Positions 48,436 through 56,221 of a stretch of 64,000 nt of DNA are shown one piece after another. Both the position numbers and the translations under genes were made by a program. This stretch comes from Streptomyces adelaidensis (GTDB lineage Bacteria > Actinomycetota > Actinomycetes > Streptomycetales > Streptomycetaceae): assembly GCF_016598475.1 (NCBI RefSeq), contig NZ_JAEMUX010000028.1:1-64000 (forward strand), given 5' to 3'. The notes beneath the pieces were generated by a model, which was given only the letters and a program-made list of their open reading frames with translations, was not told the DNA's origin and made no database searches. Within the stretch, counting starts at the first letter, position 1; each line of letters starts with the position of its first letter.

Positions 48436-50237
48436 GCGGGTTCTCCTTCATCGTGTACGGCGGGTGCGCCGGTTTTATGGGCGGTCACCCAGAAGCGGAT
48501 GCTCTCGAGAAGCACCAGCAGTGCCACGGCCACGGCGAGAGCCGTGAGCGCGACCTTGAACTCTGTGGGCGCGAGCAGCGCGGCCAGGACGGTGACCAGC
48601 AGGGTCCTGCCTTCGTGACCGCCGATCGCCCGCACCAGCCACCGCGGTGGCGCGCCGGCGTCGCCGCGGATGCGGTACACCGTGTCGTAGTGATGGTAGG
48701 CGACCGCGCCCACCAGCCCGAAAGCCGCTGGAAGCGCCCCGTTCACATCCGCTTTGGCCGCCAGCACCAGGACGGTGCAGTATTCGGCGGCGCGGAAGAG
48801 CGGGGGGATCAGCCAGTCGAGGGGGCCCTTGAGGGGGTGCGTGACGGCTTCCGCCGACAGCAGTACGTACAGGCCGGCCAGGAGGACGACCTGCCAGGCT
48901 GGGCCCCAGACCCAGGCCGCGGTCACCACGGCCACGGCTGCGAGGGCCGCGCTGAGCGGCGCCGTCTTTCGCGGCCTGCCCCGGAGGACGGGTGCCAGCA
49001 TCTCGACGAGCGGCCCGCTGTCCGTGAGGTCGGCGAGGGCCTGCGCGGCCCGGTCCGTGCGCCGCGCCTTGCGGGTCAACGACCGCAGTACCCGCCCCGC
49101 CGTGGTGTACGTCGCGGCGAACGCGCAGCCGATGAGCAGCGCGTAGAAGGTGATGCGCGGCGTGGTGACGGCCGTGAGGACGGCGATCATCGCCCAGCGC
49201 TCGCCGATCGGCAGCACGATCATCCGCCGCAGCCAGACCGTCCAGCCGACGCTGTCGAGCTTGTCGGAGAGGGCGGCGGTGGGGCTGGTGTTGGCGGTGG
49301 CGTCGTGGTTCGCCTCGTTGAAGGAGAAGTCGACGACGTGACGGCAGGTCTGCAGGATCATCGCGCCGAGGGCGAGCGCCCACACGTCGTCGCCGCCGCG
49401 GGCGGCTCCGAGGGCGAGGCCCGCGTAGTAGGCGTACTCCTTGGCGCGGTCGAAGGTGGCGTCGAGCCAGGCGCCGAGCGTCGAGTACTGCAGGGAGTAG
49501 CGGGCCAGCTGGCCGTCGGTGCAGTCCAGGACGAAGGAGAAGATCAGCAGCAGGCCGGCCGCGACGAAGCCGCCGCGGGTGCCGGTGGCCGCGCACCCCG
49601 CCGCGATCAGGGCGGTGATCAGCGAGGCCGTGGTGACCTGGTTCGGGGTCAGGCCCCGGCGGGCGCACCAGCGGGCGAGGTAACGGGAGTACGGGCTGAT
49701 GCAGTAGGTGGTGAAGAAGCCGTCACGGGACTTCACCGCCGTGCGCAGCCGTACGGCCTCGTCGTCGACGGCGGCGACCGCCTGGCGGGCCTCGTTGCGG
49801 GCCTGCGGGTCGGCGGGGACGACGGCGACCAGGGTGCCGAGCTCGGGCCGGTACGGGGTGACGCCGTCGGCGTAGAGGGCAGCCACGACACGGTCGGCGA
49901 GGTTGTCCACGGCGAGCGCGGTGCCGCCGCTCGCCGCCGAGCTCTCGCGGGCCAGCGCCCGGGTCAGGGCCTGGCGGGCGGCGGGTTGCACGGTCATGGC
50001 GCCGGGCAGGGCGGCGGCCTCGAAGCGGGGGTCGGTGAGTCCCAGGCGCAGCGCGTGCACATGGCCCACGAAGCGGGCGTCGACGATCGCGACCCGCCCG
50101 CCGGCGGGCACCGTCGCCAGGAGCGTCTCGGCGTCACCGGCGTTGGGGGCGACCCGCACGTCGAAGCCGAGCGACCGCAGATCGCCCTCCAGCGACGATC
50201 CGGGGACCGGCTGACCGGTGAGGATGGCGGTCGACAG
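48432..50237 (-). CDS. CDP-alcohol phosphatidyltransferase with DUF5941 domain
   Basis: This 601-residue protein has a soluble N-terminal domain (about 1-180, a nucleotidyltransferase-like fold remnant: GGRVAIVDARFVGHVHALRLGLTD). The membrane CDP-alcohol transferase domain follows, with the complete motif DCTDGQLARYSLQYSTLGAWLDATFDRAKEY. A C-terminal multi-span region matches DUF5941 in my recollection. It is the first gene of the operon. Coding sequence extends upstream of the first GTG (50159) as STAILTGQPVPGSSLEGDL. The only candidate start there is CTG at 50237, preceded by GGGAG. I favour CTG, with 50159 as the fallback. Confidence 0.83.
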   Translation of the reverse strand: MSTAILTGQPVPGSSLEGDLRSLGFDVRVAPNAGDAETLLATVPAGGRVAIVDARFVGHVHALRLGLTDPRFEAAALPGAMTVQPAARQALTRALARESSAASGGTALAVDNLADRVVAALYADGVTPYRPELGTLVAVVPADPQARNEARQAVAAVDDEAVRLRTAVKSRDGFFTTYCISPYSRYLARWCARRGLTPNQVTTASLITALIAAGCAATGTRGGFVAAGLLLIFSFVLDCTDGQLARYSLQYSTLGAWLDATFDRAKEYAYYAGLALGAARGGDDVWALALGAMILQTCRHVVDFSFNEANHDATANTSPTAALSDKLDSVGWTVWLRRMIVLPIGERWAMIAVLTAVTTPRITFYALLIGCAFAATYTTAGRVLRSLTRKARRTDRAAQALADLTDSGPLVEMLAPVLRGRPRKTAPLSAALAAVAVVTAAWVWGPAWQVVLLAGLYVLLSAEAVTHPLKGPLDWLIPPLFRAAEYCTVLVLAAKADVNGALPAAFGLVGAVAYHHYDTVYRIRGDAGAPPRWLVRAIGGHEGRTLLVTVLAALLAPTEFKVALTALAVAVALLVLLESIRFWVTAHKTGAPAVHDEGEPA

Positions 50238-50639
50238 ACGAACTCACTCCCTGGGTGCCGGCGCGACCGCGCCGGACATGTGCGTGGTGGGAAGGCGCCC
50301 CGGCCCGCTACGACCCGGCGGCGTGTCGGCAGAGGTTATCGGATGAAGAGAAGGAGGCGTTCACCGCCCGTTCATGGCCCGATCAGTTCCACATGCCGGC
50401 GCCGTCGGCCCTCTGCAGCGATCATCATCGGTGATTTGGGGGTTGTGCCACAAACTCCGGTCCTTATATCGGTTCAAAGAGTGCATAGGGGTGGGTGCTT
50501 CTCCGTTCGGAGGCCGCGACCAGCGCCTCTCAAGGACCTCGGGGAGCCGCGTGACCAGCCACGATCGACGCCGCACCCGCCGACACCGCACACCTTCTAC
50601 GGCGAATGGGCACAACCCGGCCCCGAATAAGGTGGCCCC
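50238..50639. other. Divergent promoter region between envelope operon and galE
   Basis: A TTGTGCCACAA palindrome (50443-50453) overlaps TTGTGC-N16-TATATC (50443-50470), a plausible plus-strand promoter that would give a 165-nt galE leader. TAAGGT close to galE could be a second start. The minus-strand promoter of the envelope operon must lie near 50240-50340. No gene is seen. Confidence 0.45.
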
Positions 50640-51611
50640 ATGACATGGCTGATCACAGGCGGGGCGGGATACATCGGCGCACACGTGGCGAAGGTCATGA
50701 CCGACGCCGGGGAACAGGTGCTCGCGCTGGACGACCTCTCGACGGGGGTCCGGGGCCGCCTGCCCGAGGGCATCCCCCTCGTCCAGGGGTCCGCCCTGGA
50801 CGGCGACCTGCTGAAGCGCGTCCTCGCCGAGCACACGGTGGCCGGCATCGTGCACCTCGCGGCCCGCAAGCAGGTCGGCGAATCCGTCGCCCAGCCCACC
50901 CGTTACTACCAGGACAACCTCGGCGGCCTCGCGACCCTCCTGGAGGCGGCCGCCGGAGCCGGTGTGCAGCGCTTCGTCTTCTCCTCCTCCGCCGCCGTCT
51001 ACGGCAATCCGGACGTGGATCTGATCACCGAGGACACCGCGTGCGCCCCGATGAGTCCGTACGGCGAGACCAAGCTGGCCGGTGAGTGGCTGGTCCGGGC
51101 GGCCGGCCGGGCGCACGGCATCGCGACCGTCTGTCTGCGCTACTTCAACGTGGCGGGCGCGGCGGAACCGGCGCTGGCCGACACCGGGGTCTTCAACGTC
51201 GTCCCGATGATCTTCGACCGCCTCACCCGTGACGAGCCCCCGCGGATCTTCGGCGACGACTACCCGACCCCGGACGGCACCTGCGTCCGTGACTACATCC
51301 ATGTCGCCGACCTCGGCGACGCGCACCTCGCGGCGGCCCGCCGCCTCACCGCCGAAGGTGTCTCGGGCGACCTGACCGTGAACATCGGCCGCGGCGAAGG
51401 CGTTTCGGTCCGCGAACTGATCACCCTGATCGGCGAGGTGACCGGCGACCGCCGGCCCGCGCTCGTCGAGCCGCGTCGTCCCGGCGACGCGCCGCGCGCG
51501 GTCGCCTCGGCCGCGCTCGCCGCGCGGGAGCTCGGCTGGACGGCACGGCGCGGGGTGCCCGAGATGGTCGAGTCGGCCTGGGCGGGCTGGCGGCTGCACC
51601 ACGGCCGCTGA
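50640..51611 (+). CDS. galE: UDP-glucose 4-epimerase
   Basis: This 323-residue extended-SDR epimerase begins MTWLITGGAGYIGAHVAKVM. It has HLAARKQVGES, the Ser-Tyr-Lys catalytic set (SSSAAVYG, SPYGETK), RYFNVAGA and CVRDYIHVADL, all typical of GalE. It interconverts UDP-glucose and UDP-galactose and could supply sugar donors for the divergent envelope operon. Either AAGGTGG works as ribosome-binding site, or TAAGGT 6 nt before ATG works as a -10. Confidence 0.93.
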   Translation: MTWLITGGAGYIGAHVAKVMTDAGEQVLALDDLSTGVRGRLPEGIPLVQGSALDGDLLKRVLAEHTVAGIVHLAARKQVGESVAQPTRYYQDNLGGLATLLEAAAGAGVQRFVFSSSAAVYGNPDVDLITEDTACAPMSPYGETKLAGEWLVRAAGRAHGIATVCLRYFNVAGAAEPALADTGVFNVVPMIFDRLTRDEPPRIFGDDYPTPDGTCVRDYIHVADLGDAHLAAARRLTAEGVSGDLTVNIGRGEGVSVRELITLIGEVTGDRRPALVEPRRPGDAPRAVASAALAARELGWTARRGVPEMVESAWAGWRLHHGR

Positions 51612-51631
51612 CCGCCCCCGATCATCGCGAC

Positions 51632-51666
51632 GCTCTGACCTGCGGATCATTTCCGCAGGTCAGAGC
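51632..51666 (+). terminator. galE terminator
   Basis: A perfect 15-bp stem (51632-51646 with 51652-51666) and a 5-nt loop TCATT lie 20 bp after the galE stop. There is no T tract. Confidence 0.78.
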
Positions 51667-51669
51667 ACA

Positions 51670-51684
51670 TGACAACGGTGTTCA
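51670..51684. promoter_or_regulatory. Candidate Zur box upstream of zitB
   Basis: TGACAACGGTGTTCA is an imperfect dyad that agrees at about 12 of 15 positions with the Streptomyces Zur-box pattern as I recall it (TGAAAACGATTTTCA-like). In S. coelicolor zitB is activated by zinc-loaded Zur. The position about 60-100 bp upstream of zitB fits. Confidence 0.45.
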
Positions 51685-51766
51685 GTGCCGCGTTGCCGGA
51701 TACCCCCCGCCCGTAGTTCACTGTGATCCCGAGGCCGAACACATGAACGTAAGAAGGGCGGGCTCC

Positions 51767-52705
51767 ATGGGGGCTGGGCACGATCACGGGCACGCGCACC
51801 ACGGGCCGACCAGTGGTACGGCGGCAGCGGCGTACCTCGGCAGGCTGCGGATCGCGCTGTCCATCACGCTCACCGTCATGGTGGTCGAGATCGTCGGCGG
51901 TGTTCTCGCCGATTCGCTGGCGCTCATCGCGGACGCGGCGCACATGGCGACGGACGCGGTGGGCCTGGGCATGGCGCTCCTCGCGATCCACTTCGCGAAC
52001 CGCCCGCCGAGCGGCAACCGCACGTTCGGTTACGCCCGCGCCGAGATACTCGCGGCGCTCGCCAACTGTCTGCTGCTGCTCGGCGTCGGCGGGTACGTCC
52101 TGTACGAGGCGATCCAGCGCTTCATGACGCCCGTCGGGACCGAGGGCGGACTGACCGTCGTGTTCGGCGCGATCGGCCTGGTGGCGAACATGATCTCGCT
52201 GACCCTGCTGATGCGGGGCCAGAAGGAGAGCCTGAACGTACGGGGGGCCTTCCTGGAGGTGGCCGCGGACGCGCTCGGCTCGCTGGCGGTGATCATCTCC
52301 GCGACGGTGATCCTGCTCACCGGCTGGGAGGCCGCAGACCCGATCGCCTCACTGGTCATCGGTCTGATGATCGTCCCGCGTACGGTGAAACTGCTGCGCG
52401 AGACCCTCGACGTGCTGCTGGAGGCGGCTCCGAAAAACGTCGACATGGCCGAGGTGCGGGCCCACATACTGGCGCTGCCGGGTGTGGAGGACGTCCACGA
52501 TCTGCACGCCTGGACCATCACCTCCGGGATGCCGGTGCTCTCCGCCCATGTGGTGGTCGGCTCGGACACCCTGGACTCCATCGGCCACGAGAAGATGCTG
52601 CACGAGCTCCAGGGCTGCATCGGCGACCACTTCGACGTCGAGCACTGCACCTTCCAGCTGGAGCCCGTCGGCCACGCGGAACACGAGGCGAAGCTGTGCC
52701 ACTGA
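51767..52705 (+). CDS. zitB: Zinc efflux transporter (cation diffusion facilitator)
   Basis: This CDF transporter (312 residues from the ATG at 51767; an upstream ATG at 51743 is also possible) has a His-rich N-terminus (GHDHGHAHHG). About six membrane helices carry the metal-site residues HMATDAVG and DALGSLAV. A cytosolic C-terminal domain follows with VEDVHDLHAWTITSG and a His/Cys ending (HFDVEHCTFQLEP). It exports Zn2+ by proton exchange. An acetyltransferase gene overlaps its end by 10 bp. Confidence 0.92.
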   Translation: MGAGHDHGHAHHGPTSGTAAAAYLGRLRIALSITLTVMVVEIVGGVLADSLALIADAAHMATDAVGLGMALLAIHFANRPPSGNRTFGYARAEILAALANCLLLLGVGGYVLYEAIQRFMTPVGTEGGLTVVFGAIGLVANMISLTLLMRGQKESLNVRGAFLEVAADALGSLAVIISATVILLTGWEAADPIASLVIGLMIVPRTVKLLRETLDVLLEAAPKNVDMAEVRAHILALPGVEDVHDLHAWTITSGMPVLSAHVVVGSDTLDSIGHEKMLHELQGCIGDHFDVEHCTFQLEPVGHAEHEAKLCH

Positions 52706-53214
52706 CCACCGACTGGACCACGCGACCGGAGACGTCCGCCGACCGGGCCGGGGTGTACGCCGCCAACGCCGCCGCCTTCGAGACCGACGCGGAGGCGAAG
52801 CTGGTGGACGCCTTGCGTGAGGACGCCGAGGCGTGGCTGCCCGGGCTGTCGTACGTGGCCGAGGCGCCGGACGGCACGGTCGCGGCGTACGCGCTGATCA
52901 CCCGTTGCCGGGTCGACGAGGTGCCGGCGCTGGCGCTGGCCCCCGTCGCGGTGCTGCCGGCCCAGCAGCGGCGGGGGGCGGGAGCGGCGGTCGTCCGCGC
53001 GGCGCTGGAGGCGGCACGCGCGCGTGGGGAGCGGCTCGTGCTCGTCCTGGGGCATCCCGAGTACTACCCGCGCTTCGGATTCGTACGTGCGTCCGAGTAC
53101 GGCATCCGGCCCGGTTTCGATGTACCGGACGAAGCGATGATGGCCCTGATCCTGGACGGTGCCCGGCCCGTGGCGTCCGGCACCATCAGGTATCCGGCCG
53201 CTTTCGGCGTCTGA
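52696..53214 (+). CDS. GNAT-family N-acetyltransferase
   Basis: This 172-residue acetyltransferase has ALAPVAVLPAQQRRGAGAAVVRAALEAARARGERLVLVLGHPEYYPRFGFVRAS, the YhbS/predicted-N-acetyltransferase pattern with the conserved YYxRFGF. The GTG start is 10 bp inside zitB. Co-transcription with a zinc exporter is seen but the link in function is unknown. Confidence 0.87.
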   Translation: MPLTTDWTTRPETSADRAGVYAANAAAFETDAEAKLVDALREDAEAWLPGLSYVAEAPDGTVAAYALITRCRVDEVPALALAPVAVLPAQQRRGAGAAVVRAALEAARARGERLVLVLGHPEYYPRFGFVRASEYGIRPGFDVPDEAMMALILDGARPVASGTIRYPAAFGV

Positions 53215-53338
53215 CACACGGGTGTTGGGTGTCCCGTGGCGGTGTTGCGGGGTAGGACATGCGGGTTGACGCGAAGTCCCGGGAGCGCCGGTTTCGTGCG
53301 GCAGACTTGAGACTCGAAGAACGAAGCGAAGGATGCGC

Positions 53339-53932
53339 ATGCCGATCACACCTGCCACCGCGATGCACAGTTCACAGAACGGCACCACGGAAGCGATCCT
53401 GCTGGAACTGGTCGACGAGGACGGCAACACGATCGGCACGGCGGAGAAGCTCGCCGCCCATCAACCACCCGGACAGCTGCACCGGGCGTTCTCCGTCTTC
53501 CTCTTCGACGAGCGCGGGCGGCTGCTGCTCCAGCAGCGCGCCCTCGGCAAGTACCACTCCCCCGGCGTCTGGTCGAACACCTGCTGCGGCCACCCCTACC
53601 CGGGCGAGTCCCCCTTCGCGGCGGCCGCGCGGCGGACGCACGAGGAGCTGGGCGTCTCCCCGATGCTGCTCGGCGAGGCGGGCACGGTCCGCTACAACCA
53701 CCCGGACCCGGACTCGGGCCTGGTGGAGCAGGAGTACAACCATCTGTTCGTCGGGCTGGTGCAGGCCTCGCTGCGGCCGGACCCGGAGGAGGTCGGGGAC
53801 ACCGCGTTCGTGACCCCGGCCGAGCTGGCGGAGCGGCATGCGAAGGACCCCTTCTCCTCGTGGTTCATGACGGTCCTGGACGCGGCCCGTCCGGCGGTCA
53901 GGGAGCTGACGGGTCCGTCCGCGGACTGGTGA
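53339..53932 (+). CDS. idi: Isopentenyl-diphosphate delta-isomerase (type I)
   Basis: The 197-residue Nudix-fold isomerase interconverts IPP and DMAPP. It shows HRAFSVFLFDERGRLLLQQRA, the catalytic cysteine in WSNTCCGHPYPGES, the Nudix-like ARRTHEELG and the metal/catalytic Glu in EQEYNHLFVG. The ATG at 53339 has GAAGG 6 nt upstream; an ATG at 53333 is too close to that site. Together with dxs and ispG in this window it serves isoprenoid supply, including hopanoids. Confidence 0.95.
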   Translation: MPITPATAMHSSQNGTTEAILLELVDEDGNTIGTAEKLAAHQPPGQLHRAFSVFLFDERGRLLLQQRALGKYHSPGVWSNTCCGHPYPGESPFAAAARRTHEELGVSPMLLGEAGTVRYNHPDPDSGLVEQEYNHLFVGLVQASLRPDPEEVGDTAFVTPAELAERHAKDPFSSWFMTVLDAARPAVRELTGPSADW

Positions 53933-53949
53933 ACGGCAGCCTCTGACCC

Positions 53950-54459
53950 CTAGTTCAGATGTACGGGTTTGAGCGGCAGGGCGGCCCAGATCACCTTGCC
54001 GCCGCTCGCGGTGTGCTCGACGTCGCAGACCCCACCCGCCTCCAGGGTGATCTCACGCACCAGGAGCAGTCCACGGCCGCCGAGCCGGCCGTGGTCGGTC
54101 TCCAGGGCGGTCGGGCGGTAGGGGTGGCTGTCCTCCACCGAGATGCGCACCCACTCGGCTCCGACGGCGACCTCGACGGCGAGCGTGGGCGAGAGCAGCG
54201 CGGCGTGTTTGACGGCGTTCGTCACCAGCTCGGAGACGATCACGAGGAGTCCGTGGACGAGGTCGTCCGAGATCGGCACGCCCTGTCGGGCGAGCAGGTC
54301 CCGGACGGCGCGCCGCGCCTGCGGCACCGAGGCGTCGACGGCGGCAGCGGTGAACCGCCAGACCCCTTCGTACGGCAGTGGTCCCGGTGGCCTCGGGTCG
54401 TCGGGGCCGCGCCCGCCGACTCCAGGGCGTGGGTCGCCCCCGCGCCCTTGGTCGTCCAT
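53950..54459 (-). CDS. RsbW-like ATP-binding (HATPase) protein
   Basis: This 169-residue protein has a GHKL ATPase fold without a kinase transmitter: N box VSELVTNAVKHAAL, ISVEDSHPYRP and the G box GRLGGRGLLLVREI. The first 40 residues are Gly/Pro-rich and disordered. Such proteins are abundant in Streptomyces as anti-sigma factors or anti-anti-sigma kinases. The partner is not encoded next to it. The start may be ATG 54459 or GTG at 54492/54495. It is convergent with idi, whose stop is 17 bp away. Confidence 0.85.
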   Translation of the reverse strand: MDDQGRGGDPRPGVGGRGPDDPRPPGPLPYEGVWRFTAAAVDASVPQARRAVRDLLARQGVPISDDLVHGLLVIVSELVTNAVKHAALLSPTLAVEVAVGAEWVRISVEDSHPYRPTALETDHGRLGGRGLLLVREITLEAGGVCDVEHTASGGKVIWAALPLKPVHLN

Positions 54460-54722
54460 TGTCCGGTCGCCACCCTTGCGCTCGATTGTCACCACACGTC
54501 GAGTGTTGGTAACTCAGCGCTGTCCACGGAGAACTGAACACAAGTCAGCGCGTATCGGTGACTTTGAGATCGCTCATGTCCGAGAAAGGCCGCCCCACGG
54601 CGGCCCCTGTTCGGAATGTGCCGCCTTTAGAACTATTCGGGTTGTACGCGATTGACGCCGGACCCGGCCGCCCACACCCCGGACGATCACTCTCCGTGAT
54701 GATCTCACGCTCCGAGAGCGGC

Positions 54723-54728
54723 TAGCAT
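54723..54728 (+). promoter_or_regulatory. -10 element of a leaderless enoyl-CoA hydratase transcript
   Basis: TAGCAT ends 7 nt before the ATG at 54736, and there is no ribosome-binding site between them. Confidence 0.45.
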
Positions 54729-54735
54729 CCGGTGC

Positions 54736-55479
54736 ATGGAGCCTCAGCTGCTGGACGACGTCGCCGACGGGGTCGCGACCGTCGTCATCCACCATCCGGC
54801 CAAGCGCAATGCCATGACGGCCGCGATGTGGGGGGCGCTGCCGGCGCTGCTCGACCGGCTGGCCGCCGACCCGGCCGTACGGGCGCTGGTGCTCACCGGG
54901 GAGGGCGGGACGTTCTGCGCGGGGGCCGACATCTCCACGCTGCGGGAGGCGCCGGGCGAGGCCCAGGAGCTGGCCGGGCTCGCCGAGGAGACGCTCGCGG
55001 CGTTTCCCAAGCCGACCCTCGCGGCGATCCGCGGGCACTGCGTGGGCGGGGGCTCGCAGCTGGCGGCGGCCTGTGATCTGCGGTTCGCGGAGGAGGGGGC
55101 GCTGTTCGGGATCACGCCTGCCAAGCTGGGGCTCGTCTATCCGGCCTCCTCCACCCGGCGGCTGGTGTCGCTGGTCGGGCCGGCCACCGCCAAGTACCTG
55201 CTGTTCTCGGGCGAGTTGATCGACGCGGCACGGGCGTTGCGCACCGGCCTCGTGGACGAGGTACTGCCCATGGGTGAACTGGACAAGCGGGTCGCGGAGT
55301 TCGCCCGGGTGCTGGTCGCGCGCTCGCAGCTGACGCAGGCGGCGGCCAAGGAGTTCGCGAACGGCCGCACCGACCGCGACGCCCACTGGGCCGAGCAGGC
55401 GCACGGCAGCGGCGACACCGCGGAGGGCGTCGCCGCGTTCCTGGAACGCAGAGCGCCGCGGTTCACCTGGACGGTGTGA
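54736..55479 (+). CDS. Enoyl-CoA hydratase/isomerase family protein
   Basis: This 247-residue crotonase-fold enzyme has FCAGADISTLRE (oxyanion-hole Gly/Ala region) and GHCVGGGSQLAAACDLRFAEEGALFGITPAKLGLVYP. The two glutamates of classical hydratases are replaced by Ser and Tyr (GGGSQLA, LGLVYPASS), so it may catalyse an isomerase, hydrolase or other crotonase reaction. It acts on acyl-CoA substrates. The transcript is probably leaderless. Confidence 0.85.
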   Translation: MEPQLLDDVADGVATVVIHHPAKRNAMTAAMWGALPALLDRLAADPAVRALVLTGEGGTFCAGADISTLREAPGEAQELAGLAEETLAAFPKPTLAAIRGHCVGGGSQLAAACDLRFAEEGALFGITPAKLGLVYPASSTRRLVSLVGPATAKYLLFSGELIDAARALRTGLVDEVLPMGELDKRVAEFARVLVARSQLTQAAAKEFANGRTDRDAHWAEQAHGSGDTAEGVAAFLERRAPRFTWTV

Positions 55480-55498
55480 GCGCCGCCCACCCGGTGGG

Positions 55499-56134
55499 TC
55501 ACATCAGGGAGAAACGGCTGTTGGCGCGGATCTCCTCCACGAGGTGGGCGGGCGCCTTGTGCGGGGCGCCCGCGTCGTAGGGACGCTGCGGGTCGTACTC
55601 CGTCATCAGCTGTACGGCCTGGGCGTGTTCGTCGCCCGCGATCCGACCCACCAGGGTCAGGCCCATGTCGATGCCGGAGGACACCCCGGCCGCCGTGACG
55701 TACTTGCCGTCGATCACGACCCGCTCCCCGGTCGGCTCGGCGCCGTACCGCTTCAGGAAGTCCAGGGCCAGCCAGTGCGAGGTGGCCCGGCGGCCTTCGA
55801 GGAGCCCGGCGCCGGCGAGCAGCAGGGAGCCGGTACACACGGAGGTCGTCCAGGTGCTGGTGCGGTCGGCGGTGCGCAGCCAGTCGAAGAGGGTCTCGTT
55901 CTCCATCTGGGCGAACTGGCCGGGGCCGCCCGGGACCACGACGACGTCCGGACTCGGGACCTCTGCGAGCGTCCTGTCGGCGGTGATCGCGAGGGCTCCG
56001 GTGTCGGTGCGGACGGGCCCGGTCTCCTCGGCGACGAAGACCAGCTCCGCGTCCGGGAGCCGGACGAGGGTCTCGTAGGGGCCGACGGCGTCGAGTGCGG
56101 TGAAGCGGTCGAAGAGGACGATGGCGATCTGCAT
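55499..56134 (-). CDS. DJ-1/PfpI family protein
   Basis: The 211-residue protein has a glutamine-amidotransferase-like fold with the nucleophile-elbow cysteine in TSVCTGSLLLAGAGLLEGRRATSHW and an acidic residue early (FDRFTALDAVGPYE). Close relatives include isonitrile hydratases and GlxA sensor domains. The ATG follows GGAGGG. It shares strand and fold with the adjacent GlxA-type regulator 79 bp upstream, so regulator and enzyme may see related ligands. Confidence 0.87.
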   Translation of the reverse strand: MQIAIVLFDRFTALDAVGPYETLVRLPDAELVFVAEETGPVRTDTGALAITADRTLAEVPSPDVVVVPGGPGQFAQMENETLFDWLRTADRTSTWTTSVCTGSLLLAGAGLLEGRRATSHWLALDFLKRYGAEPTGERVVIDGKYVTAAGVSSGIDMGLTLVGRIAGDEHAQAVQLMTEYDPQRPYDAGAPHKAPAHLVEEIRANSRFSLM

Positions 56135-56153
56135 GGGATTTCCCTCCGGTGAC

Positions 56154-56221
56154 TTCGGTGACGTGGTGACTTCGATGGCTGGGTCGTTTCGGTGGCTGGG
56201 TGGTTTCGGTGGCTCAGGTGA
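56154..56221. repeat. Four tandem 17-bp repeats
   Basis: Units at 56154, 56171, 56188 and 56205 follow the pattern TTCGGTGGCTGGGTGGT, with the first most diverged. They fill the gap between the DJ-1 gene and the GlxA-type gene and run into its stop codon. Confidence 0.65.
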
